A stretch of DNA of 64,000 nucleotides from an uncultured Paraprevotella sp. GTDB lineage: Bacteria > Bacteroidota > Bacteroidia > Bacteroidales > Bacteroidaceae. Of this stretch, positions 7,971-16,400 are shown in pieces. The translations under genes were made by a program, and so were the position numbers. The stretch covers positions 20,338-84,337 of the forward strand of contig CALULT010000006.1 of assembly GCA_944321565.1 (NCBI GenBank), written 5' to 3'. The notes beneath the pieces were generated by a model, which worked only from the letters and a program-made list of their open reading frames with translations, was not told the origin of the DNA and did not search any database. Numbering within the stretch: the first letter of the stretch is position 1; every line of letters starts with the position of its first letter.

Positions 7971-9479
7971 TCATTGCCATGCGTCCAACGTGCCCATCGC
8001 CTTTTGCAGATAAGCCTGCGCCAACCTCACGTCTATCTGCGCGTCGATTTGTTCCGATTGTGCCGAAAGCCATGCGGTCTGCGCTTCCATCACGTTAGAC
8101 ACGGGAATCACACCTTCTTTGAAACCTTTCTCTGCATATCGGAGATTTTCTTCTGCTTTCTCCATGTTTTTTTTCGACATGGCCAACCGCTTTTGCGCTT
8201 CCGTTTGCTTGAATATACCCTGGTTGACCTGGAGGGTGATTTTCTCTTGCGCCTCGCTTCGCTGCAAGCCTGCGATACGTGCTTCGCTCCGTGCCGACCG
8301 CACCTTGTAAACACCTTCGTTCCAATGGAAAATCGGGACAGAAAGCATGACTCCTACATTCCACATTCCCCTGAACTTGTTCTCAAATCCATTCAGCAAT
8401 GCCGGATTCGACACCATGTATCCTCCCGTCAATGCCAACGAAGGCAACATCTCGGAACGCGCCACGCGCACCTTGTCTTCGTAAATCTTGCGGGCAAAAT
8501 CCAGGCTTTGCAACTCAGGACGGTTCGCAAACGCACGTCCCACAGCCTCCTGGGCGTCTGGCGCATCTTCGGCAAACAAGCCATCCGTCCATGCTTCCGC
8601 CCGGTTTTCATCGGCCAACATAATCGGAGTGTCCAAATCCAGTCCGCACAATTGGCAAACCAACATCTTCGACAAGGCCAGCCCGTTGTCCACTTTGGTC
8701 AGCAACATTTCAGCCTCGTTCAGTTTCACCCGCACGGTCAAGCCATCGGCCTTGGTCGCCACACCCTCACGAATCATCTTCTCCACGTCACTGTCAAGCC
8801 GCTTGACCAAGGCGAGGAAACTTTCAGCCATCTTTTTCTTGTAGCTCAGCGACACAGCCGTCCAATAGGCATCATCCGTGTTGAAAATCACCTCCTGCAA
8901 CTGAGTCTCATGTTGCGACCGCGCCAAAGCCTCGGACGTCTTCATGATGCGATGGTAAGCCCTGATTTTCCCGCCCATATACAAAGGCTGGGCCACTGTG
9001 ACGGCACCGACCCACACGTTGCGGGTGTCCGTACGGAAGGCGTCAATCAATTCGTTGCCCAACTGGTTCAACGCCCCGGTCAGCCCACCCAAGACGCCAC
9101 CTTGCATGGCTTGCTGCATAGAAGCAGCCAGCTGCGGGTTTCTCTGCGCAATTTGTTGTATAACCGGTGTGGCCGCCTGTACAAATCCTTGTTGGAAACG
9201 AGTCCCCATACCGTTCAATGCAGCTTTCTGCCCGTCATCCAACAAAGAAATCTCATCGCTGAAAAACATGTAACCACCCGTCGCCGAAAAGTCTGGAAGA
9301 AAGTTCGTAAAAGCCGCCTTGCGGTCGTTACGCGCCTTTTCCATCTTCTCCTTGGCCATGAGCAGGCTCTTGTTATTCGCAATGGCCAGGCTCCGGCAAC
9401 TGTCCAGGCTCAACACCCGCTGTGCCCGCAATCCACCAATTACAGCCACCAGTATCAAAAATCCGATAAGTCTTTTCAT
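7971..9479 (-). CDS. TolC-family outer membrane efflux protein
   Basis: Outer-membrane channel of the exporter and first gene of its operon. It has 502 residues with a cleavable signal peptide (MKRLIGFLILVAVIGGLRAQ). Two OEP-type repeats are visible, each rich in helical Ala/Glu/Gln/Arg sequence, including VARSEMLPSLALTGGYMVSN and the C-terminal VSNVMEAQTAWLSAQSEQID, a recurring TolC-family motif. A somewhat long Gln/Ala-rich insertion lies at about residues 90-130. The operon order TolC-HlyD-permease-permease, without an ATPase, is common in Bacteroidales. Confidence 0.92.
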   Translation of the reverse strand: MKRLIGFLILVAVIGGLRAQRVLSLDSCRSLAIANNKSLLMAKEKMEKARNDRKAAFTNFLPDFSATGGYMFFSDEISLLDDGQKAALNGMGTRFQQGFVQAATPVIQQIAQRNPQLAASMQQAMQGGVLGGLTGALNQLGNELIDAFRTDTRNVWVGAVTVAQPLYMGGKIRAYHRIMKTSEALARSQHETQLQEVIFNTDDAYWTAVSLSYKKKMAESFLALVKRLDSDVEKMIREGVATKADGLTVRVKLNEAEMLLTKVDNGLALSKMLVCQLCGLDLDTPIMLADENRAEAWTDGLFAEDAPDAQEAVGRAFANRPELQSLDFARKIYEDKVRVARSEMLPSLALTGGYMVSNPALLNGFENKFRGMWNVGVMLSVPIFHWNEGVYKVRSARSEARIAGLQRSEAQEKITLQVNQGIFKQTEAQKRLAMSKKNMEKAEENLRYAEKGFKEGVIPVSNVMEAQTAWLSAQSEQIDAQIDVRLAQAYLQKAMGTLDAWQ

Positions 9480-9535
9480 TGGCTCTATCTTTTAAATCAT
9501 TCTCCCATTGTCCGATAATTGCATAGACAACAGAG

Positions 9536-9543
9536 CAAAGATA
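9536..9543 (-). promoter_or_regulatory. -7 element of the exporter operon
   Basis: TATCTTTG, an exact TAnnTTTG match 56 bases before the TolC ATG and directly after the terminator of the upstream gene. TTTG motifs occur nearby but not at the usual 19-20 base spacing. Confidence 0.5.
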
Positions 9544-9547
9544 TAAC

Positions 9548-9583
9548 AAAATAGGTCAAACCCGTCAAGGTTTAACCTATTTT
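9548..9583 (-). terminator. Hairpin terminator after the coiled-coil protein gene
   Basis: A 15-bp stem with one mismatch (arms 9548-9562 and 9569-9583, AAAATAGGT core) around a 6-base loop, ending in TTTTG in the minus direction. It insulates the exporter operon promoter from the upstream gene. Confidence 0.7.
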
Positions 9584-9619
9584 TATACAAATTGAATGTA
9601 AGCTACACTTCTATCTACT

Positions 9620-10516
9620 CTACTTTTCGTAATTGAAGCTGGCGTTTCCGATATTATGCCCGTCGGCAAAAATGGCCACACGATAAGTGCCCTTGCTCAA
9701 AAACTCATTAACATCCCAATACATGGTGACTTTCGTGGCTTCGCCAGTGTACTCAATATCCCGCTTGGCCGAATATTCCAACGTCTTGTTTTCGTATGCG
9801 AACGTCCCGCCATTGGTCAACACTTCGTTGTTTGGCTTTGTGATGCGGACATAAATGCTGCGGTTACCCGCCTGCGCGGTAATGTTCCGGGATATAACAA
9901 AACTAACCACAAATTGCTTCACGTCCTTTATCTTACGGGCTTTCTTTCCCCGCTTGTTCTGACCCACCATCGTAATACCAGTGGCATCCAACTGGGAAGC
10001 GATGGCCACCTTCTCGCTCAACGTCTCTTTCTCTGTAGAAAGACTGGAAATCGTCTGCGTGGCCTGCGTGTATTGCGCCTTCACCTGTTGGTTCTCACTG
10101 CGCAATTGCTCGTTGACACGGTTCAGCGAATCAATCTCGTGCACATAGCTGCGAAGTATCTGGCGCAACGTGGCCAGTTCTTTTTTCAGGCGCCGGATTT
10201 CCGCGGCATCAGTGGCTTTCACTTGCCTCAGCTCCTCCAACAAAGCCTCCGTGCGTTGCTGTTCCTTGTCCAGCTGTGCAATCAAAGAGTCATTGTTGAT
10301 TTGCGTCTTCATCTCGCTATATTGTTTGGCAAAGCTGGCATATTCGTTCTCCATCTCGCGCTTGTCCATCTCCGCCAACATCAACAGTTCTTCTTTTTCC
10401 GCCTTTTCTTGCCACAGGGTATAAATCAGAATGCCCAATCCGGCACACAAAATCACCCCTACGACCACTGCAATCGTGATATGTTTCTTGTTCATAAACC
10501 TGTCCATCATGCGCAC
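9620..10516 (-). CDS. Membrane-anchored coiled-coil protein of unknown function
   Basis: Not recognised as a named family. The 298 residues comprise one N-terminal membrane segment (about residues 12-34, HITIAVVVGVILCAGLGILI), a long coiled coil (about 36-175, rich in Glu/Lys/Gln/Leu heptads), and a C-terminal domain of about 110 residues with beta-sandwich-like sequence (FVVSFVISRN, SIYVRITKPNNEV, TMYWDVNEFLSKGTYRVAIF). Probably inner-membrane anchored with the rest in the periplasm. Two starts are possible: the ATG at 10516, or the ATG at 10495 (MNKKHITIAVV), which gives a more typical N-terminus. A TATCTTTG -7 element lies at 10556-10563. Confidence 0.75.
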   Translation of the reverse strand: MRMMDRFMNKKHITIAVVVGVILCAGLGILIYTLWQEKAEKEELLMLAEMDKREMENEYASFAKQYSEMKTQINNDSLIAQLDKEQQRTEALLEELRQVKATDAAEIRRLKKELATLRQILRSYVHEIDSLNRVNEQLRSENQQVKAQYTQATQTISSLSTEKETLSEKVAIASQLDATGITMVGQNKRGKKARKIKDVKQFVVSFVISRNITAQAGNRSIYVRITKPNNEVLTNGGTFAYENKTLEYSAKRDIEYTGEATKVTMYWDVNEFLSKGTYRVAIFADGHNIGNASFNYEK

Positions 10517-10555
10517 CTGCGTACGCGCTTCTTATATTTATAGGAATAACGGGGA

Positions 10556-10563
10556 CAAAGATA
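10556..10563 (-). promoter_or_regulatory. -7 element of the coiled-coil protein gene
   Basis: TATCTTTG, an exact TAnnTTTG match 39 bases before the ATG at 10516 (60 before the ATG at 10495). Confidence 0.45.
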
Positions 10564-10627
10564 AGCGTTTTTCCGTCAAGACAGAAAGAAATATTCCCTT
10601 TTTTATGCCCCTTGTCCCCCTTTTGCT

Positions 10628-11182
10628 TCACCGGGCAACCATGAACGGAGCCGAAACGCCGAACATCCCGCGCACTTTCGCAAGCCCTTCTTCATCGTTT
10701 GTCACCGTGACTTCCGAACCGTCGGGAGCAAACACCGTCAACGTTTGATCCGCATTCAAACGTACCAACTTACGCAGGTCACCGTCCTGAGCCAAACACC
10801 ATGTTTGGTCGCTTTCATCAAACACCATACGCATTTCGCCACCTTGCGTTTCGTTTTCAATGCGGTAGCCGTCTTTTTCCGTCACAATCACGTATGCGTT
10901 TCCGTCAGAGCCCACCACACGCCGGATTTCACCGACCGAAGCCAACAAAGGTTTTCCCGTCCAAAACTCAATGGTGTTCAGCACGACCCAATCCGCCGTC
11001 AGGCAAATGGCATATACGGGACTGAGGATGATGCCAAGGATACCGTTCACAATCTTATGCTTCGTCACGCCGAGATTCCATTCCGCAAATTTGTTGAACA
11101 ATCCAAAAGAACCGATGCATGAGGAATACAACACACAGGCAGACAATCCTGTTACCGCCAAAAACAACTTACTTCTTTTCAT
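10628..11182 (-). CDS. DUF3332 family lipoprotein
   Basis: DUF3332 proteins are small exported proteins of unknown function found across Bacteroidota and Proteobacteria. This one has 184 residues when started at the ATG at 11182 (MKRSKLFLAVTGLSACV). The family landmarks are present: the SSCIGSFGLFNKFAEWN stretch right after the signal peptide, hydrophobic GILGIILSPVYAICL, and ADWVVLNTIEFWTGKP. The C-terminal half (about 100-184) looks beta-rich with repeated short strands (YVIVTEKDGYRIENE, EMRMVFDE, TVFAPDGSEVTV). A longer reading from 11287 adds 35 residues with no signal-peptide character and crosses the likely promoter, so it was not used. Confidence 0.85.
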   Translation of the reverse strand: MKRSKLFLAVTGLSACVLYSSCIGSFGLFNKFAEWNLGVTKHKIVNGILGIILSPVYAICLTADWVVLNTIEFWTGKPLLASVGEIRRVVGSDGNAYVIVTEKDGYRIENETQGGEMRMVFDESDQTWCLAQDGDLRKLVRLNADQTLTVFAPDGSEVTVTNDEEGLAKVRGMFGVSAPFMVAR

Positions 11183-11223
11183 AGTCGTACATTTTAGTGA
11201 ATAACCTTTTCTTTGATACGAAA

Positions 11224-11231
11224 CAAATATA
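11224..11231 (-). promoter_or_regulatory. -7 element of the DUF3332 gene
   Basis: TATATTTG, an exact TAnnTTTG match 41 bases upstream of the chosen ATG at 11182. It supports that start over 11287. Confidence 0.5.
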
Positions 11232-11381
11232 AGGCTTTTCCCGTTTTCTCCCGCCTTTCCACAAACACAAAGCTGCACATTTTGCATTTATTATCTTTTC
11301 TCATGCACTTTCCCCGGAACTTTTTCCATCCGACAGGAAGTCTTTTTTGCTTCCGCTATTCAAAAATCCGAAAAAAATCAC

Positions 11382-11389
11382 TATTTTTG
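11382..11389 (+). promoter_or_regulatory. -7 element of the ExoX-like-domain gene
   Basis: TATTTTTG matches TAnnTTTG and would start transcription near 11396. No in-frame ATG follows until 11504, which makes the start of the gene below unclear. Confidence 0.45.
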
Positions 11390-11431
11390 CATACGGGCAT
11401 TAATCCGCAGAAAGGAGACACCAAGAACAAC

Positions 11432-12247
11432 ATCAGATTTTACGAACCCCTTCCGGAAACCGAAAAAGAACGCATCACGGAAACGCTGGCACACTTCAAT
11501 GCCATGCGCAAAGACACGACTGGACAATATGCCATCAGCATCGCCACACCCTATCGTAGATATTATGCTTTATGGCGCATCTTCAAGGACGGGAAAGCAC
11601 CACTTTTTATCCGCACATTGGCCGACACGGCTGTTGTGGCTTTAGGAAAAGCCATGGAGATGCTGAAACATTGCACCGTCAGTCTGGAATGGAAAGACAA
11701 CGAATTCTTCACACCTTATTACGAACAGACCTACGACACACTCTCCTTCGGTAAATATCAGGGCAAACGCATCGCGGAAGTTTACTACATAGATCCAGGT
11801 TACGTGCTTTGGCTGGCCAACAAGTTTGAGCCGGAGAAAAAGAAACTGCTGAAAATCAAAGCCACAGCCTGCAGCTTTGCCGTCATCCATGCCGAATTGT
11901 CTCCCCCGCGCCGCGCCACTTATTACTCCCCTAGCCAATTTGTAGGCACCAAAGGAGAAAAGTTGCCACGCATGACGCTAAAAGTATTGTACGTAAAACA
12001 ACAAGTGGATACGTATAAACCGGATTTCTACATTGACCAGCGCGTGATTGCCGCCGACCGCCTGGGCAACCGCTTCACGTTCACGGAAAAAGCTGCCGGA
12101 CGGAGCCAAACTCCGAAAGCCCTGAGCTGTTTCAGCCGCGCCTTCTTGCCGGGCATGGAAATCACCTTGGAGTCGGCCAAGGTCATGGGGCACTATGAAA
12201 GCCGCGGCGTGAAATACACGCGACTGGGGTATTTGAAATTGGGCTGA
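11432..12247 (+). CDS. Protein with an ExoX-like C-terminal motif; start codon unclear
   Basis: Function unknown. The central part contains YDTLSFGKYQGKRIAEVYYI and DPGYVLWLANKF, which resembles the small C-terminal domain of exodeoxyribonuclease X-like proteins (a putative nucleic-acid-contact module). No exonuclease catalytic domain is present. Protein-like sequence (IRFYEPLPETEKERITETLA) begins near 11432, but no in-frame ATG lies between the TATTTTTG promoter element and codon ATG 11504. Possible starts are ATC at 11432 (14 bases after AAAGGAG), ATT at 11399, ATG at 11504, or ATGs at 11303 or 11213 upstream of the promoter element. The coordinate given is therefore provisional, while the stop at 12247 is firm. 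A hairpin-type terminator follows at 12373. Confidence 0.6.
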   Translation: MRFYEPLPETEKERITETLAHFNAMRKDTTGQYAISIATPYRRYYALWRIFKDGKAPLFIRTLADTAVVALGKAMEMLKHCTVSLEWKDNEFFTPYYEQTYDTLSFGKYQGKRIAEVYYIDPGYVLWLANKFEPEKKKLLKIKATACSFAVIHAELSPPRRATYYSPSQFVGTKGEKLPRMTLKVLYVKQQVDTYKPDFYIDQRVIAADRLGNRFTFTEKAAGRSQTPKALSCFSRAFLPGMEITLESAKVMGHYESRGVKYTRLGYLKLG

Positions 12248-12317
12248 ACCAGTTGCGGAAGTAAGAAACAGTCCTCCTACGCGTGGGATTTGCAAGGTCA
12301 AAGCAGGTAGGAATGAA

Positions 12318-12364
12318 CTGTCCCACCTTGTAGGGGACGAGCCGCAAAGCGGCGGAGGGAGCTC
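12318..12364 (+). repeat. Intergenic GC-rich hairpin repeat, family B
   Basis: TGTCCCACCTTGTAGGGGAC followed by GAGCCGCAAAGCGGCGGAGG. The GCCGC/GCGGC arms can pair. The element is followed by a second small hairpin, as in other copies. Confidence 0.75.
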
Positions 12365-12372
12365 ATACCCAC

Positions 12373-12392
12373 AGGGGCGTAACGCCCCTTTT
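12373..12392 (+). terminator. Short hairpin with T run, likely terminator
   Basis: AGGGGCG / CGCCCCT 7-bp stem with a 3-base loop, then TTTTG. It lies 126 bases after the stop at 12247 and is part of the composite repeat (compare the GGTCGTTACGACC-type hairpin at 23252-23268). Confidence 0.5.
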
Positions 12393-12420
12393 GTCTGCCA
12401 TGTGGATGTGAAAGTGCATG

Positions 12421-12476
12421 TGAAACCCCTCCAACACTTCGGGCCACCTCCCTTGCAAGGCGGAGGAGTTTTCCTC
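12421..12476 (-). repeat. Intergenic GC-rich hairpin repeat, family A
   Basis: Reverse-oriented copy: AAACCCCTCC, CACTTCGGGCCACCTCCC, then AAGGCGGAGGAGTTTTCC. It sits directly beyond the stop codon of the cyclophilin gene. Confidence 0.78.
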
Positions 12477-12499
12477 CTGATGGACAAACGATGGGAAAG

Positions 12500-13324
12500 T
12501 CACTCCAGCACCGTGACTTTCTTCACCACGACCTCTTTCAGCGGGCGTTCCTTTGCCGTCGGCACATTCCCAATGGCCTCGGCCACCCCGATGCCTTCCA
12601 CCACCTCGCCGAACACAGTGTATTCCCCGTCCAAGTGCGGTGCGCCGCCCACGGTCGTATAAGCCTGTTTCTGTGCTTCGTTGAAAAGCAAAGGCGGATG
12701 GTTGGCCACCTTCACTTCCGCCTCGTGCAGCAAAGAGTCTTTCAAGGCCTGCAAGCCTTCCTCATCCCCTTTGCGCCGCAACAGATACAAGTCTTTCATC
12801 CGCCCGCGCGACAATTCCTCATAAAGCGTGTCCACCCGGCTTTGGTAGATAGCCGAATACAATTCCATGAGGGTGGTAATCGTATAAGTGTCGCCCGTCA
12901 CGATGTAGAACTGGGTGCCGCTGGAAGCCTTTTCCGGATTCACATAATCGCCCATGCGCGCGGCCGCCAACGCCCCCTTCTTATGGAAATGGCGCGGATA
13001 GCGGATTTCTGCCGGAATCGTGTAACGATAGTCCGACGTGTCCACTGCGAGCGGGACACCGGAGGGTTTGAGAGCCGGGTCGCCCGTCTGAATCATAAAG
13101 CCGCGCACCACGCGGTGGAACAAAATGTTGTCATACGCTCCGGCCTTGGCCAGTTTGATAAAGTTGTCGCGATGCTTGGGCGTGTCGTTATACAACCTCA
13201 CTTTCATGTCGCCCATCGAGGTTTCTATCAAAACTTCCGTTTCTTCCATTGCCTTTTTCTTTTGGGAGCCGCAAGCCATCAAAGCGACGCAACACGCGGC
13301 ATAAACAAGATGCTGAATTTTCAT
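12500..13324 (-). CDS. Cyclophilin-type peptidyl-prolyl cis-trans isomerase lipoprotein
   Basis: Predicted envelope-located proline isomerase. It has 274 residues when started at the ATG at 13324 (MKIQHLVYAACCVALMACGS), which gives a lipoprotein signal with the Cys after ALMA. The cyclophilin core is present: IETSMGDMKVRLYNDTPKHR, ILFHRVVRGFMIQTGDP with the conserved active-site Arg, SSGTQFYIVTG, and GGAPHLDGEYTVFGEVVEG. A helical insertion of about 75 residues (Glu/Leu/Arg-rich, from about residue 150) sits between FYIVTG and the closing GGAPHLDG block. The insertion is unusual for minimal cyclophilins but occurs in Bacteroidales homologues. The upstream ATG at 13381 has no signal-peptide logic and was rejected. 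Confidence 0.9.
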   Translation of the reverse strand: MKIQHLVYAACCVALMACGSQKKKAMEETEVLIETSMGDMKVRLYNDTPKHRDNFIKLAKAGAYDNILFHRVVRGFMIQTGDPALKPSGVPLAVDTSDYRYTIPAEIRYPRHFHKKGALAAARMGDYVNPEKASSGTQFYIVTGDTYTITTLMELYSAIYQSRVDTLYEELSRGRMKDLYLLRRKGDEEGLQALKDSLLHEAEVKVANHPPLLFNEAQKQAYTTVGGAPHLDGEYTVFGEVVEGIGVAEAIGNVPTAKERPLKEVVVKKVTVLE

Positions 13325-13352
13325 ACTGCTGCGGATTTGGGATTCCGTTCTG

Positions 13353-13360
13353 CAAAAATA
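13353..13360 (-). promoter_or_regulatory. -7 element of the cyclophilin gene
   Basis: TATTTTTG, an exact TAnnTTTG match 28 bases before the ATG at 13324. Confidence 0.45.
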
Positions 13361-13453
13361 GCCATTTCGTCGTAATCCCACCGCATTTTCCGGAAAAAGT
13401 CTGTCCTATCTCGAAAAAAAGTTATTCCTTTGTACTCTACTATTACCCGAATT

Positions 13454-16400
13454 ATGAAAAAAAGGATTCTCAAATGGACTGTGGGCATCCTGTTGGCTCC
13501 GATTGTCCTGTTCTTCATATTGGCAGCATTGCTCTACGTCCCCGCCATTCAAGACTTCGCCGTACGTAAAGCCACGGCGTATGCCGCTGAGGCTACGGGA
13601 ATGGACGTGCGCATCGGGCTGCTGCGGCTCACCTTCCTCTTCGACATCAACCTGCAGGAAGTGCAGGTGACCGACAAAGAAGAAGACACACTGCTCGACG
13701 TGGAACAACTGACCGTGGACTTGAGCTTCTCCTCCATCTTCCGAGGCGAAATAGACGTGGAAGGCATTGAACTCACCCAAGCATCGGTCAACACCAAATC
13801 GCTTATCAAGAGTGTGGCCATACGCGGACACATCGGCCATTTCTACGTGGACTCCCACGGCATCAAGCTCCCGCAGGAAACCGTCACCGTGAGCACGGCC
13901 TCGCTCTCAGACGCTGATGTAAACATCGCCTTGGGGCATTCCGAATCCACGGACACGACTTCGTCCGCAGTGAACTGGAAAATCATCCTGCCCGAAGTGA
14001 ACCTAGCCCGCACACGGCTCCGCCTGAGCATGCCGGGCGACAGCATGCGCGTGGAAGCCGGCATCGTGGAAGCCGCACTGCGCCATGGGCTTATCGACTT
14101 GGGGACTTCTGTCTATACTGTAAAAACATTCAGTTTGCTGGCCGACTCCGTGCATTACGATTTGCCCCACGAAAAGCCAGTGGAAGGGCTGGACGTGAAC
14201 CATCTGACCCTGCGCGACGTGGGCATCGGGCTGGACTCCATACGCTTCGACGGACGCGCCACTGCCCTTTCGCTCAATCTCCGCGAGATGCGCATGAAAG
14301 AAAAAAGCGGGCTGGAAGTCACATCGCTGACCACGACGTTCAATATGGACTCCACCTCGCTACACGTGCCTGGCCTTGTCCTGCGTACCCCTGACTCTTA
14401 CATACGGGTACAAGCCGACATGGACTTTTCCGCCGTCTCGGCACAACCGGAAGGACAATTCTCCACCCGCGTCATGGGCGAATTGGGCAAACAAGATGTC
14501 CTGCTATTCGCTGGAGGACTCCCCCCGGCCTTTGTCCGGGCTTACCCGAACGCACCAATCGTGCTCCGTGTCTCCGCCAACGGCAATATGGACAAAATCG
14601 CCCTCCACACTTTAGAGGCACGGTTGGATGATGCTTTCACCCTGAAAGCCGATGGCGAACTGCGCCATCTGGCCGACTCCATCCACATGAGTGCAGACAT
14701 CGGCCTCGACCTGCAGACACGCAACCTCAATTTCGTGAAAACATTGGCCGGAACTGAAACCATGCAGGATATCGCCATTCCGCACATGCGCATCAATGGC
14801 ACCGCCGGCTTCCAAGGACAACGCTACACCGCCGACCTGTTGTTGCGCGAAAGCAAAGGCACAGCACGGATGAACGCTTCCTTCGATGCCGCGCGGATGG
14901 CCTACAAAGCCGAGTTGGACATCGACAGCCTACAGCTCCACCATTTCCTGCCCAAAGATTCCCTCTACCACCTTTCGCTCACGGCCAAGGCCGAAGGACG
15001 TGGCACTGATTTCCTGAACCGGCGCACACGGCTCAGGGCCGACGTGACCCTGGAAAGACTGCGCTACGGCCATCTCAACTTATCGGATATCCAATTCGCC
15101 GCCAACCTGGAAGACGGAAAAGGGGAAGTAAACCTCACGAGCAACAATTCCCTGCTGCGCATGGCCTCGCAAGCTCACGTTGCCCTGAACCGCCGACATT
15201 CCGCCTTGGACATGGTGCTAAACCTGAAAAGCATCGACCTTTATGCCTTGGGCGTATCCAAACAACCATTCGAAACAGGCTTGCGGTTGGCCCTCCAGGG
15301 AAGCACAAACCTGAAAAACGCACACGACCTGCATGCCAACATCTCGGACATCGCCCTCTTCGTGCAAGACACGGTGTTCCATCCCAAAAACCTAGAAATG
15401 AACCTGCTGGCCACGTCCGACACGACGTATGCCGACATTTCGGCCGGCGACTTCAAACTTCGCCTGAACGGACGGGACGGCTACGAGACACTGATGAAAA
15501 GAGGCCAGGAATTCATCACCGTGGCCAACCAGCAACTGAAACGCCGCCACCTCAACCAGGACTCACTCCGGCTCTTCCTTCCCAGTGCCACGCTCAGCGT
15601 CGTGTCAGGTAAGGACAACCCCATTTACAACTATCTCGCCACCGCCGGATACAAGTTCGAAGACCTGCATCTGGCATTGGACGCCGACCCCGCAAGAGGA
15701 CTGAACGGCGGCGGGCACACTTATGCACTGACCATAGGGAACATCCTCCTGGACACCCTGCAGATGCACATTTTCCAAGATTCTACCGGCGTGAAGATGG
15801 ACGGACGGGTACGCAACGGGCCGCAAAACAAACAATTCGTATTCGAGTCCAAGCTCAACGCCTACCTCCATGCCGTGGGAGCAGGTGTCAACCTGACCTA
15901 CACGGACGATAAGGGAGAAACCGGAGTCGATGTGGGACTGCGGGCCGATGTGGAAGAACAAGGCGTCAGACTGGTGTTCTCGCAGGCACACCCCATCATT
16001 GCCTACCGCAAATTTGACATCAACAAGGACAACTACATCTTTCTCGGTAACGACCGACGGGTAGAAGCCGATGTGAAAATGCAAGCCGACGACGGAACTG
16101 GCGCACGGGTCTATTCGACCCTTAACCCCGAAGCCCTGCAGGATTTGTCGGTCAACCTCTACCACTTCAACCTGGGCGAACTGATGTCCGTCATTCCTTA
16201 CGCCCCGCGCATCACCGGCATGCTGGCTGCCGATGCCCACCTCATCCAAACAGAAGAAAACCTCTCCGTCATGGCCGACTTGCAAGTGGAAAACATGGCC
16301 TATGAGGATGCCCCGTTGGGCAATATCGGAATGACGGCCGTGTATCTGCCCAATGAAGACGGCACCCACTTCGTGGACGCACGCATCGCGCGCAACGATG

